50,000 nt of DNA from Chondrilla cf. caribensis (taxonomy: Eukaryota > Porifera > Demospongiae > Chondrillida > Chondrillidae): assembly GCA_964020155.1 (NCBI GenBank), contig OZ026546.1:3355400-3405399 (forward strand), read 5' to 3'. Within the stretch, counting starts at the first letter, position 1, and each line of letters begins with the position of its first letter. The position numbers and the translations under genes were made by a program. Of the stretch, positions 26,069-40,000 are shown piece by piece. Under the pieces are notes generated by a model. The model was not told the DNA's origin. It saw nothing but the letters and a program-made list of their open reading frames with translations, and made no database searches.

Positions 26069-29000
26069 CTACTGCATGTCTATGTAGTCATAAAGGCTTT
26101 CAGCTGCCACAGATGTCCTCTGAGGGACATCGTGGTACCTAGTGTCCATGTTGACCACAATCTGTCTGTCTCCAAACTGGCAGGGATCCACCTTGAAGTA
26201 AGGTGGTGCAGGTCCAGAAGGAGACACCACCTCACTGTACACGGGGTTGGACACCATCGGGATGGAGACGGGATATTCGCTCTCATGCTCATTTTTCGAT
26301 GAAGATGAGATACCACTCCCCCGACGAGCAGCCTTCTTTGCTGACGTAGAGTATATGGATAACACAGAGGTCATATTACCATGTATTCATGAGTGTGAAC
26401 AGTCACATCATGTGGTTTGTTTTTTACTGCACCTATGTATTGTTACATGCTTTCAATTCATATTGCAATGTTATTGATCACGTACATATGTGCAGTGTTA
26501 TGCATGTGCTTATGTACTGTACATGGGTTGTGTACATGCATGCGTACTCACATGCCCAGCTATGTTCCGTGCAAAATGCATTTACAGTCTGACACACGTG
26601 CTGGTTTGCTGTATCCTATGTGGAGTTGTGTGATCCATGTATGAATATAGTGTGTTAGCAGCTTGCTGGTCTGGAGCCTTTTGATGGCTGTTTTGGTTAC
26701 CAAAAAGACATTAAATGGCTACCATTGGTATTTTTAGGGGCTACCAACCCCTATATTGTTTTCATTTAGACTTCTGGTATGTAACGCTAGTCCGATATAT
26801 ATATATAATATCTGTTCCTACGTGTAACCGCAACAATGAATTTATATTACAATTTATATTATGTGAAATAAAGATGGCCATTTTTGAATGCCGACAATTA
26901 GAAATTGGGCTAGAATTCGTGCGCTGAAGCTTCGCATTGAAAATCGAATTACTTGTTTCATTCTGTCCTTGATCCATGTAAACATACAGTGCATTATAGT
27001 GTATATGGACAATGTACATACCCACTGTACAATGATAGATTTCCTTGTTTGTAATAGCTGGATGTATTTCAAGGAGTATGTACATACCATGCATGTGTGT
27101 ACAACATACATACAGTATGTACAGTACATACGTATGTCTGTCTGTACGTACATTATATGGTCCATACACATACAATAGCAGTTTGTGAAGGTTAAGTACC
27201 CACCTTTTATCTTGAGTGATATCACCAGTCCAATGAGCACGATGGTCAGTATGTACACTACAATACCAACTCCACTGCCAACAGCAACGTAGACGTAGGT
27301 GGGGGCGTCATCCTCTGTAGAGGGAGGATTGAAACACATTCACATTCAGTATCACTTAATATGGAGTTGTTTACTGCTAGGAGTTATTGTTACTGCACAG
27401 CTAACCTTTCACAGGTTCTGTGACCTTTTCAGAGTTCAATTTCAATTTTATACTTACTGTGCTGGTAGTGGTGGTTACCGTGATGTTGGTAGCCACTGTA
27501 GTTTGACTACTGTTCTGCACTGATCCATCCTCTATATGTGTGAAAAGGAAGACAGAACACTATGTATGTATGTACCTAATATTGAGTTGTTTACTGCTAG
27601 GAGCTATTGTTGCAGCCAACCTTTCACAGATTCTGTGGCCTTTTTAGAGGTTGATTTCAGTGTGGGTCCTTCAGTTTCTGGAGAGATTGTTAATCGTACC
27701 GGGTTCACAGGTGTACGAGGTGTAGCAGTTGTTGCTGTTGTTGTTGTTATTGTTGTTGTCATTATTGTTGTTGTGGACGTACCAACAGTCTGCAGTAGTG
27801 AGAATCCTGTACTGCGTAAGATATCAGCACTTGTAACTATGTAGCCAAGTGGAGTACTCTCTATTACATTTGTTTGTTCTAATTCCATTGTCATATTTGC
27901 TGTTGTTGTTGTTGTTGGCAAGATAACCATACTGAAAGGATTTACACTAGAGGCTATCGCATGTCCCCATAGCTGTAGTTATGTAGATACAAAGTTTGCT
28001 AAGCCCTGTTAATATGCGTATTACCTTACAGCGGGAAATTTCTGCGGATTTCGCAGTTGGCCTAACATAAGTGAAAATAAAATCCGCAAATTAGGTGTTC
28101 TCGTTGTTCTATCACATGACTGTGGCCAGCATCCGCAAAAATTTTATCTACAAAATTTCAATTTAAAGTCATCTCCAAAAATTTGTCCTGCAACATTTAT
28201 GTACGTACTTATGTATGCATGTGTGCATACATACTTGTATCCTGGTTGAGGGTTAGATCAAAGGAAAAACTGTGCGTACATAAGCCATGTAGCACAGGTC
28301 AGTGATACAGCACAGGTCACCAGACAGGTTTCATTGTTAGGATTAATTGCGTGAGAATAAGGCAGGAAATTAGTAAACACATTTCTATTGCATATAATAA
28401 TATTATTATGTTGTATTGAACTATGCGTATATTTGCTGTATAAATTGTCCATCAATCACCACACCAGGATATAACTATTACATACGTATGTCTTATTATA
28501 CAGTATAAAGACATGTACTTATGTATGCATGTGTTCTATTCCTAATTTACCTTTGTCATTTGACTTGTTTTCCTGTTGCATATATGTAGATTATGATCAT
28601 GGGAAGTGAATGTGAAACATGTATACTCCTGAGCACACATATGTATGTACATTTATACATACGTACATACAGTCCATATGTACGGATAAAACGACTTGTA
28701 TAATAATCATATATACCTATATGTGCATTTTTTGTGAGTGTACCGTGTAGAATAGCATGCATGTACACACGTATGTACACAACTACAGTTTTACCTTTTT
28801 TACTTGAACTCCTGAGCTGGTAGTAGGGGTTACCATGATGTTGGTAGCCACTGTAGTGTGACTACTGTTCTGTACTGATCCATGTTCTATATGTGTGAAA
28901 GGAAGACAGAACACTATGTATGTAGTAGTCATGTGTAAGTAACAAGGTTTACTGGGTACATATGACATGAAGAGAATATACCTGTTTTCAAGCCATCTCA

Positions 29001-30281
29001 GTGATGTATGCAATGATGTTGCAATGATTACAGGCACAAGTCACCTACATACAGTATGTTGGTAGTTTCTGCCCGCATACACACACCTGGTATCTTAGAA
29101 GTAGTTTCCTGCAGCTTTGATCAGTTTGAGCAGTTTATGATCATGGACTCTTACACACATACCCCTCTATAACAGCCAGGGGGCACTTATTGTATACTTT
29201 TACCTTTATTGTCTGAAGTTTTTTTCATTTACATACCAGCTATGTGTGCAGTTAGCTTTTACTAAAGGTCCATCTATTTAATTACCAGCTAGTGGGCTCT
29301 TACTAAGGACTTTTGAACCCTAATCTCCTCTTTGTCCTTCTATACCGCTAGTAGCTAGAACTGTATGTGTACTGTGCATATTAGACATGTAAGTGACTCA
29401 CCGATCACTGACAAGGTGACCATGTTTGCCTGGTCCCAGTTGTCAGGGAAGATCTTGCACTTGTAAGTGGTACCATCGTTGTCCAGCGTGGCTTGGGTTA
29501 GGGTCAGTATGACCTTAGTATTTGGATAGTCTGCATCGCCATATCGTATGCTGTACTGGGGGACACGTCCATTCAGTTGTGAATAGGTGTAATCCCTTCC
29601 ACTGATCCGAAAGACAGCACCATGTGAGTAGCAATTGAAGTCACCAGTACAGAGGCAGATAATGTTGACATTAGCCCCAACCTCCACTCTATCTCCGCCT
29701 TCAATGCTTACAGATGTTCGCCCCAACACTGTAAAATTTAGTGTGTATAACAGTATATGTGTAATGAATAATACACATACACATTATGTACCTACGGTGG
29801 ATTGTTTGGCATGATCTCGCATACCCAGATCCTATGGAGAAAAATGGCTTTTTGTCCAAGGAAGACTAGTTCTGATGGCTGTATTAGACTAGTTTGGCAC
29901 ATATGTATAATGTCCAGGTTTGTAAACCATGATTTTACTGTGCCTATGTATATAACCACAGTTATGATTTGTGTGTGTTATCTGACCTTTGAGAGGTTCA
30001 GTGCTATAGTTTATGTATCTGTGGTGTATTGCACCTCAATACCGTACTTGCTCTGATACATACAGCTTATGTGCGTCGATACATGTTGTACGTACATAGT
30101 TGAGTGCTCAAACATGAACTTGCATGTAGATACAGTACTTCAACAACATAATCATGGCTACGCATATAGTTGTTGGGTATCCTATGTCCATAGCACAATT
30201 CATACACCAGCTAGGTCACATGTAAGACTCACCAACTGACACCATACATCCCAGTGAGAGGACCACCAGTATTGAGACCAT
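26069..30281 (-). CDS. receptor D: Ig-like, Thr-rich stalk, ITSM/ITIM tail
   Basis: Exons: 30281-30233 (signal peptide, MVSILVVLSLG), 29728-29402 (Ig-like), 28886-28795 (short stalk, phase 1 to 0), 27972-27621 (Thr-rich stalk, phase 0 to 1), 27314-27204 (transmembrane) and 26340-26069 (tail). Total 1203 nt, 400 residues. An additional phase-1/phase-1 exon at 27531-27406 could be included, giving 442 residues (listed separately). The Ig domain is almost identical to those of C and E, with IICLC, FNCYS and DNDGTTYKC. The tail has NPVYSEV, PPYFKV, TRYHDV and SLYDYIDMQ. Like its paralogues it should be a type I plasma-membrane receptor. Donor sites of the stalk exons are non-optimal (GTTGGC and GTAAAA) but conserved among the paralogues, which supports them. 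Confidence 0.9.
26735..26965 (+). repeat. dispersed repeat R2, partial copy
   Basis: Contains GGGGCTACCAACCCCTATAT, TGTAACGCTAGTCCGATA, ATAAAGATGGCCATTTTTGA and GAATTCGTGCGCTGAAGCTT, in the same order as the copy at 45948-46285, but lacks most of the right part. It lies in the last intron of receptor D. Confidence 0.75.
27406..27531 (-). other. possible extra chimeric stalk exon of receptor D
   Basis: The left part duplicates the short stalk exon (EDGSVQNSSQTTVATN) and its acceptor; the right part is the 3' end of the long stalk exon (SEKVTEPVKG) with its donor-like AAAG GTTAGC. The original donor and the deleted interval between them are now read through in frame (STVSIKLKLN). The 126-nt result is phase 1 at both ends, so adding or skipping it would not change the downstream frame. 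Flanking intron sequence (ATGGAGTTGTTTACTGCTAG) is also duplicated, showing tandem duplication with internal deletion. Use in mRNA is unknown. Confidence 0.55.
28228..28478 (-). repeat. dispersed repeat R3, copy 1
   Basis: About 245 bp bounded by TATCCTGGTTG and the inverted-type CACCAGGATATAACTA; the interior matches 41345-41575 in opposite orientation (TATACAGCAAATATGCGCAT-like blocks, CACAGGTCACCAGACAGGTT). Intronic in gene D. Shorter relatives start near 15318 and 16147. Probably a MITE related to the foldback elements, whose ends are similar. Confidence 0.7.
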
Positions 30282-31185
30282 TGCTCCCACTGCCAATCAA
30301 ACCAGTTCCATGTGATATGGCTGATTCTGCTACACAATATGTGCTTTTATACTGTTGAATTAACTTACGTGCATTTACGTATGTATGCATCTATACATAC
30401 AAAATGCATACACATACGAACCTGGTTTTGCTATAATATTCAAACCACATTGACTATAACTTGTGGTTTGAATAAATAGTGAAAGTTGCAGTTCTGTTTA
30501 CTTTGTCTGTAGTATGATTCCCAAACCTGTGGTTCCCAATAAGTTGTTAATGTGCTACAGAAGGTACACAGAGCTATTGCCATATAAATACTTATATGGT
30601 AATAGCTCTATGTATACTACTATGTATACTACTATAAAACCATATAAAAATGTCAGTCTCTATTATGTTATAGCATCCGTTACCATAGAAACAGTACTAT
30701 TATACAGCAATTTTATAATGTCTAAAGCGCTAGCAACAGTATAAAGTGTTAGCAACAGATGCTGTAATGGTTAAGACATGGACACTCGGGCAGTATGACA
30801 CATAAAATACACTCGTCCTCGGTAGGAAGTAATCATAATTATGAATAAAATTTATACAAATGTAATATTATGGTGCCATACAGAAGGTACAGATTACTAT
30901 AGTTAGGTGTGAATTATTATGTGTACATTCAATACTTGTGTGATTGAATTTCCAGACATTCTGACAGTTTATACTGAGAACTTGCTGTTATGGCTTAGTG
31001 AGCACTTATTGTTGTAAATTATGTATTGAAACACTAAACAGGTTCACAGAGTGTGTAGGATACTGAATAGCAAGGTTATGTGTACTCACTATAGGGGTCT
31101 TTCTGATTCACTTTCACTACCTTTAATTATGTATTGATGCTGGATGGTGTGAGTGAATCCCAACCTGTGTACACCTTTGTATCTA

Positions 31186-31315
<130 letters not shown>

Positions 31316-31354
31316 TAATATTACCATATGCACTATCGTAGCATATTCTATGCA

Positions 31355-31545
31355 AAGCAAGTATTTCGAGTTTGAAAACTCATGGGACTCCCGCCCCTGC
31401 ACTCGAATTACTTGGGTATCCTTGTTAGGTTTATATGAACCTTCGTTGGAGTTGTTACATTCATCTAAGCTGTTTTGCTCGAATTCTACACTAATTTCTA
31501 ATTCTCCTCATATTGAAATCGGCCATTCGTGAAATATTAATTATA
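31355..31545 (-). repeat. dispersed repeat R2, copy 3
   Basis: Contains TTCGAGTTTGAAAACTCATG, CCTGCACTCGAATTACTTGG, GAACCTTCGTTGGAGTTGTT and AATCGGCCATTCGTG, in the order of the copy at 20405-20640. Diverged, with boundaries approximate. Confidence 0.7.
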
Positions 31546-31979
31546 ATATTATAAATTCACTGTGGCAGTTATGTGTACGTAGGGACACATATTATACGTA
31601 TATATATATAGGGAATGGATATCTGGGATGAGAAGATGAAGCTAAAGGTTTTCCATACATAAAAGGATCCATTCCCTGTGTGTCCTTACTGTTTGTGTTA
31701 TACATACATACGTACATACATTTGCATACCTATGTCCAGTGAGTACGTATATGTCATGATTCATCTTATGAACATACATTAACTGTTGTGGATGCTCATG
31801 CTGGATATTCAATAATAGTGATGAATAGAATTATTACACACTGTATAATGGGGACATTTTTCATTATAACTCACAATGTCCATATAATATCGTGATTACA
31901 TGTGTATGTACAGTATATACAATTCGGTTATGACTTCAAATTTCAAGTTCTTCTTTGTGTTTGGTTCCTTGTTCTCTCT

Positions 31980-34900
31980 CTACTGCATGTCTATGTAGTC
32001 ATAGAGGCTTTCAGCTGCCACAGACTTCCTCTGAGGGACATCGTGGTACCTAGTGTCCATGTTGACCACGATCTGTCTGTCTCCAAACTGGCAGGGATCC
32101 ACCTTGAAGTAAGGTGGTGCAGGTCCAGAGGGAGACACCACCTCGCTGTACACGGGATTGGACACCATCGGGATGGAGACGGGATATTCGTTCCCACGCT
32201 CATTGCCCAATGAAGATGAGATACCACTCCCGCGCCGAGCAGCCTTCTTTGCTGATGTAGAGTATATGGATAATACATACTGTAGGTCATATTACCATGT
32301 ATTCATGAGTGTGAACAGTCACATCATGTGCAATGTTATTTACCTCATATATGTATTGTTATACATCCATGATATGCCTATGTATATTTTACAGTCCGAC
32401 ACACATGTACAGGTTTGCTATATACTATGTAATCCATCCATGAATACCATGTTAACGGTTTGCTGGCCTAATGCCTTAATTGTTGTCCTATACGATAGTT
32501 GGCCTGTAGGCTTTTGATTAAAAATGGCTCTTTTCATCACTGAAAACTTTAAATGGCTACCGTTGGGTACTTTTGTGCAGTTGTTGATCTGAGTAAATTT
32601 TGAGTGATTTGTAGTTAATATGGATGTTGCATGTACAGCACGGTTTACAGTGTAACTGTAGCTATAACCACTGTACATTGCTTTTTGTTTTGTATAGCTG
32701 GATATATTACCATGTATGTGTGTACATACATACGTATGTAGTACAGTATGTATGGTATGTACGTATGTTCCAAATATATACATACTTACCTACGTATGTA
32801 CGTACATTGGCAGTCTGTGAAGATTGGGTACCCACCTTTTATCTTGAGTGATATCACCAGTCCAATGAGCACGATGGTCAGTATGTACACTACAATACCA
32901 ACTCCACTGCCAACGGCAACGTAGACATAGGTGGGGGCGTCATCCTCTGTAGAGGGAGGATTGAAACACATTCACATTCAGTATCACTTAATATGGAGTT
33001 GTTTACTGCTAGGAGCTATTGTTACTGCACAGCCAACCTTTCACAGATTCTGTGGCCTTTTCAGAGGTTGATTTCAGTGTGGGTCCTTCAGTTTCTGGAG
33101 GCATTGTTAACGGTACCGAGTCCACAGGTGTACGAGGTGTAGCAGTTGTTGTTGTTGCTGTTGTTGTTGTTGTTGCTGCTGTTGTTGTTGTGGTTGTTGT
33201 CATTATTGTTGTTGTGGACGTAACAACAGTCTGCAGTAGTGAAAACCCCGTACTGCGTACGATTTCAGTACTTGTAACTATGTAGCCAAGTGGAGTACTC
33301 TTTATTACATGTGTTCGCTCTAATTCCATTGTCATATTTGCTGTTGTTGTTGCTGTTGTTGTTGTTGTTGTTGTTGTTGGCAAGATACCCATACTGAAGG
33401 GATTTACACTAGAGGCTATCGTATGTCCCCGTAGCTGTAGTTATATAGATACAAAACTTATAAGTGTGCTAAGCCCTGTTAATATGTGTATTATGTACTT
33501 ATGTATGCATGTGTGCATACATACGTACTGTATATCTTATACAGTATAAAGGTATTTACTTATGCATGCATGTATCCTATTCTTCATTCGTGTTTTGTCA
33601 TTTGACGCGTTTTCATGTTGCATATACGTAGATCATGATCACAGGAAGTGAATGTGAATACATGTATACTCTTGATCACACATGTGTGTACATTTATACA
33701 TACAGTATATATATATATATATATGTATGCATAAAATGACTTGTATATTTATTATATACCTATATGTGCATTTTGTGTGAGTGCACCATGTAGAACAGCA
33801 TGTACATATGCAGACAACTACAGTTTTACCTTTGTTTCTTGAACTCCTGAGCCAGACCTCATTGTCGAGGAAGTTACTTCATCACTTGTGTCAGTCATGG
33901 TTGTGGTGGTTACTGTGATGTTGGTAGCCACTGTGGATTGACTGCTGTTCTGCACTGATCCGGACTCTAAAAACAAAACACTCTGTGTATGTATGTAGTC
34001 ATGTGTAAGTACGTAACAAGGTTTACTGGGTACGACATGAAGAGAATATATCTTTTTAACCACCACAGTGACATGTGCAAAGATGTTACCAGGCCTACAG
34101 GCACAAATCACCTACGTACGTATGTATGGTATGTTGGTAGTTTCTGCTCTGCATACACACCTGGTATCTTAGCAGCAGTTTTCTGCAACTGGTTATTCAG
34201 TTTATGATCATGGGCCCTTATGTACATACCTCTCTATAACAGCCAGGGGCACTTTTTGTATGCAATCACTAATTGATAATTGTCAGATAAAGGATTTCAA
34301 TGTACATACTTACCAATGAGTGGACTTTTACTAATGCTCCATCTGTTTAATCACCAACTAGTGGACTCTTACTATCATCCATCTGTTTAATTACTATCTA
34401 GTGGGCTCTTACTACTAAAAGCTTTTGAGCTACAACTTCCTTTATGTTCCTCTATACCCACCCTAAATCTAGACCTGTATGTGTATATACTGTGAATATG
34501 AAGCATGTTAGTGACTCACCGATCACTGACAAGGTGACCATGTTTGCCTGGTCCCAGTTGTTAGGGTAGATCTTGCACTTGTAAGTGGTACCATCATTGT
34601 CCAGCGTGGCTTGGGTTAGGGTCAGTATGACCTCTTGTTTGTAAAAGGATGTGTCTCCACGTCGTATGCTGTACTGGGGGACACGTCCATCCAATTGTGA
34701 ATAGGTATAATCCCTTCCACTGATCCGAAAGACAGCACCATGCGAGTAGCAATTGAAGTCACCAGTACAGAGGCAGATAATGCTGACATCATCCCCAACC
34801 TCCACTCTACCACCACCTTCAATGCTTACAGATGTTCGCCCCAACACTGTAAATATGTATAACAATATGCTTGTAATGTTTATACAGATATACTATTATT

Positions 34901-35423
34901 GTTTGGCATAGTCTTGAATAACCAGACCTTAACCCCATGAAGAACAGTGGCATCTTTTGCCTGGAGGAATTAAACTAATGGCTGTGCTAGACTAGTTTGG
35001 AACGTATGTATAATGTCCAGGTTTGTGAACCATGATGTGACTGTGCGTACTGTATATCCACAGTTATGACCTTAGTACTTTAATTTATGTATCTGTAGTG
35101 TATTGCATCTCTGATTTAATGGGGGTGTACAGGATAATTTGTGAATCAACATCTGGATTGCAATTTGCATTTTTAGTATGTTTCTGAATTGGTGGGAAGA
35201 CAAACTTCTTCAACTAATTTCCTTAAAAGGAGAAGACCTGTGCAGTTGAGTGCTCAGCATGAACTTAATTGTGATTACAGTACACTTCAACAACACAGTT
35301 ATGACTATGTAGTTGTTTGGATCCTATGTCCATAGTACAATTCATACACCAGCTAAGTCACATGTAAGACTCACCAACTGACACCATACATCCCAGTGAG
35401 AAGACCACTGCTATCAGGACCAT
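31980..35423 (-). CDS. receptor E: Ig-like, Thr-rich stalk, ITSM/ITIM tail
   Basis: Exons: 35423-35375 (signal peptide, MVLIAVVFSLG), 34846-34520 (Ig-like), 33966-33830 (short stalk, phase 1 to 0), 33434-33038 (Thr-rich stalk, phase 0 to 1), 32946-32836 (transmembrane) and 32251-31980 (tail). Total 1293 nt, 430 residues. The Ig exon differs from C and D mainly around IRRGDTSFYKQEV, between the D/E strand positions. The short stalk exon is longer than in C and D (extra TDTSDEVTSSTMRSG). The tail is NPVYSEV, PPYFKV, TRYHDV and SLYDYIDMQ. It is the most compact full gene of the A-E subfamily and the last before the F-H subfamily begins. Confidence 0.9.
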
Positions 35424-37056
35424 TGCTCCCACTGTAGCATCAAATCAAACCAGTTCCATGCAGTATGGCTGATTCTGCTACACAATATTTGCTTTTATAC
35501 TGTCGAATCGACTTACGTACATTTGCGTACGTATGTGTGCATATATACAGTACATACAAAATGCATACACATGCAAATCTGGTTTTGCTATAATATTCAA
35601 AGTCACATTGACTATAGCTTGTTATGTGCAGTCAATAATGTGGAATAAGTAGTGAAAGTTACAATTGTGTTTACTATTTCTATAGTGTGTTTACCAAATT
35701 GTGGTTCCCAATGTGCAGAAAGTACACCAACATATTACAGTACAAAATATAAGCCTATATTATGTTGTACATATTGTGCATAGGAAATAATCATATGAAT
35801 AAATATGGTACTATACAGAAGGTCCGTAGATGTAAACGAGTATGTGTATTTCAAATCTTGTGTGAATTTGCAGACATCCTGACAGTTGTTTTTCCCAGAA
35901 CTTGCTGTTATGGCTTGACAGCACTTTGTTATTGTAAACTTTGTATTGAAACACTAAACAAGTTCACAGAGTGTGTGGATACAGAATAGCAAGGTTATGT
36001 ATACTTCACTACAAGAGTCTTTCTGATTCACTTTAACCACTTTTATATATGAATGCTAGATTATCCTGAGTGAATCTCAACCATGTACACCTGTGTACTT
36101 GAGATTCTGCAGTGTGGGTGTGGGCGTGTATGCGTGTGTGTGCTTGTGTATGTTTGTGTGTATTTATGTGTGTTTGTGTGACTTGCATTATTCTATAGTA
36201 ACAGTGCAACTTACTTAGTACAGTACTGGTTGAAAGAAAGATTGTGCATATAATGGCTGGAACATACATACTCCTGGTTGGTACGTACATATTATACTTT
36301 GCTCAGTCCCTAGTTCATTTACACTATGTCAAACAGTACTGGTAGTAAGTGCCTCAAATTTCAACTTTGTGTGCCTTTCCATGTACTTTGGGCTACATAC
36401 TGTATATATGTACGCACATGTGTATTTGCAATACACTGCACAGTACTTGCTGTACTATGTAGTGTCTTAAAATCTGTGTTGAGTATGTTATCATTATTCA
36501 TTCAAAAGCGAGTATTTTGTATTAAAGTGATATGTACACGAGATGGGAGGAATACAGAATGGTAAGGGTCATCTTGATCAATGACATATTTATTCAATAC
36601 AATGACCTGGTCCAGCTGGGGTGTTTTCGTTTTCATTTTTGTTAGTATATTCCTTATAGCCTGCTGGTAGTTGGTTGTTTTGATTGAATCTCAATTTGTG
36701 TTTGTATGTATGCGTGTGCATGTGCACGTGCGTGTGTATGGATTTATGTGCCATGCAGACTGTGCATGTACAGTATGTCTGTATTATGTAGTGTGTGTTG
36801 AAAAGCATGAAAAAATATTCAGCATCTATTGTGTACACAAGGCTATGTAGTACGTACATATAAGGTACCTTGTTTCAATCAAATGTGTATTATTTCATGC
36901 TGTCTGTGAAAGTTACAATGTAGAAAAAAGCTTTTACACCTCAATTCGTGAAATTGGCTCGTGTGAAAATCAGAGTTATAATTTGTGCATGTAATATGTA
37001 ATGTTTCTAGGAGTGGCAAATTCAACTTAATGGATACTACTACCTCTAGTTGTTTG
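35424..37056. other. intergenic region between receptors E and F
   Basis: About 1.6 kb. The part next to E resembles the 5' flanks of C and D, including an imperfect TG-rich tract at 36112-36180. A minus-strand AATAAA (about 36589-36594) lies some 460 bp beyond the stop of F and could serve polyadenylation of F, but this is weak. No other gene is supported. Confidence 0.5.
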
Positions 37057-40000
37057 TCAGTATTGCATAACATAAATGTTCTCGTTTTTATCTCCAATTC
37101 CTGCTCTGTTATTTTCCCTTTTCAGCTGTCTTTTCTTGACTACATTGAGAGATACATACAAACGTTACACAGATCACTACATTATAGGCTGTGGGACAAC
37201 CATACAGTGTACCTGAGTGCTGTACGTGGTAGTTATTTGTTTCATGCAGGTGTCGTACATACATTTGATCAGTTATAATCAACATAATAATATTATATGT
37301 ATCTGTGCGGGTGGGAGTGGTATAGGTAGTTACCGTCTATCCGGAAATATTGGCGGTCATAAAATTTGGCAATTTGGCCGAAATCTGACGCAATGCATTA
37401 TTGGTGGAATTAAAATTTTGCGGTTTGCCAGAATGAGCGTTGATAACGTTAAAATTTGGCACTGCATATATCCATCCACTCCATTCCTATATTAACATCA
37501 CGTGTAAACCCAACATAGGTAATATATAAACTTGTGCATTTACATTTTGTTACCATATACAACAGAATAATACTATCAGAATGCACACCTACACATACAT
37601 ACTCTATATGCATACATACATTCTGTATAATATTACATATACATTATTATGTATCAGTATGTATGTATGTACGTATGAAGTGCATAATTGGCATTCCTGT
37701 AGAATGGTTGACCCTAATCAGATTTCTAGACCCAGTATTCATTTGCAGCTCCATTTTAATCAATTGTTAGATTTGGTCTGGTTGCCTTAGGCTACATTGA
37801 ACCTTGAAAATCCAATTTCTTTGAGTTATAATGTGGCATGCCTGCCTACCTGCATTGACTGAATGAGTACTATGTACGTATGTCCATAGTCTTACATGTT
37901 ATTAGTTACCTAAAATGTTCCATTCAACGTGGTGTATGATGAAATATCACTGCCCACACAAAATATAGGAAGTTCCTAATTCATATGATATTATAGTACA
38001 TTAACCTATTTACACTTACCTAATGCAATTGCCATGATCGCAATGATGATGAGTGAAATGACCACCAATGCTACCAGGACTCCCGCTGGTATTAGGATGG
38101 TACACAGCTCAACTGTATGTGTAGACAGGGATTTAATGTAAACACTTGCATGTAGCATTGACATACCATATGGCATTTGTGTAAAAATGGTTGAACCTAG
38201 TCAGATTTCTAGACCCGGTATTCTGGATTCCACAACTCTCCTAGGTATACAATACCCTTGATCAGATTATTGTCATGACGTCAGACATATAACAGACAAT
38301 ACTTGTAGTGGCATGGTTTATAGCAATACCTGGGTTGTGATCAACCAAGGAAGCACGGCCTCTTTGTAAATATTTACATACCTGAGTGTCTGTATGATAA
38401 CTGGACATCAAGAAGGTATTAAACCGGGCAATACACTTGAGTCAATGACACGAATGAACAAATACCTATGTACGTACCTACCCATTGTCCTCACTTATTA
38501 TACAGGCATACTGTACATACTGCACATACTGTACGTACAGTATACTATAAAACCCCTTTATGCTCTATGTACAAAATTTGGACCTTAGATATGGTGCATA
38601 CAGTGTGTATACAGCATGTATGTACACCATCTCATTCAGCTCAGTGTTACTGTGTAGGTGATTTACTGCAGAGTATTGTTGAGGATGAATCTATTGTGCA
38701 ACTCAATACTAAACACATACTTGGACCAACCTGTTGAGGTTTCTGGAGCAACCAAAATTGTTGGAGAAACCTACATGATATAGGTATATGTACACTTGTA
38801 AAATTAATGTTCCCTGCAACTCCCAACACTACATAAACATGTGTAGTATTGTGCATTTCACTATTCTTTGTATGCTCTGTCAACTTACGCAAAATGTTGA
38901 TTGCTCTAGAGTTAGCACATGTGTGCTGACTATTTCACTGAGATCTGAAGTGTACAAGGATCCCTTCACAGTGGTGGGTGCAGTGGTGATTGTGCTAGGT
39001 CCACCTGCAAATAAAACATACATACGTACATAGAATGTAGAATCAATTCTTCCTTCCTGAGTATACTATAGGTGTACTACGTATGTGGTATGTTGCATGT
39101 GCAGATCAAAGTGCAAATAACTTTCCTTCTTACAAATTCTACTACAGTGACTCATCCCTTGTGAGAATAGAAATTTAAAGAAAATTATAATCAAGTTGTC
39201 AATCACATGCACATTATGTTCTTTGGATATTACCATGCACACAGTATACTGTACTATGAATGTATCCATGTGGAAATACTTATTTGTATGCCTTTTCCGT
39301 AAGATTGAATACCGTATTTGCCGGAGTATAAGACGCAGTTTCAAGACAAATTTCAAGCAGTTGAAATGGCACTGCGGCTTATACTCCAGGTACACGCGTC
39401 CACTAAACCACACCCCCAAACACGCGGTCACTGAACAGCTGCAGTGAACACGTACGTACGTATACGTAGCCATGAGCGGTTCGGTAAAGACTGGAAAGCA
39501 GCTCAGCTACACAGTAGCCTTCAAGTTGCAAGTTATTCAGTATGCCAAAGAACATGGTAATCGTATGGAGTAAGTGAAAAGCTAATTCGAGATTGGCGAG
39601 GAAAGGAAGCCGAACTCCAACTTCTGCCGAAAACTTTGAGGGCACAGAGACCTGGAGCGAAGCCAAAATGGCCAGAACTGGAAGAACACTTGCAGGAGTG
39701 GGTGGAAGAGAAGCGAAGAAGTGGAATAGGACTGTCAGGAACAATGATTCGTTTGAAAGCGAAGGTCTTTGCTCGGGACATGAATCTCGAGGACTTTCTA
39801 GGAACAACTTCATGGCTTTCCTGTTTTATGAAACGTAAAAACTTTGTCATGCGTCAGAAGACGAGAATTTCACAACGTCTACCTGAGGAATTTGAAGAAA
39901 AGATTTTACAATTCCAGCGGACCATCATTCGAATGCGACAAAGGGCACATTACAATCTGCAACTGATAGGAAATATGGATGAAACACCTCTTAACTTTGA

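Noticed and set aside
30760..30830. tRNA gene or SINE promoter around GTAATGGTTAAGACATGG
   Set aside because: No cloverleaf can be drawn and no B box follows at the right distance.
36590..36859. Additional tail exon for receptor F downstream of 37057
   Set aside because: The minus-strand ORF has no NPAY or YANL motif and no similarity to the G tail; the exon at 37139-37057 already gives a stop and matches the tail of H.
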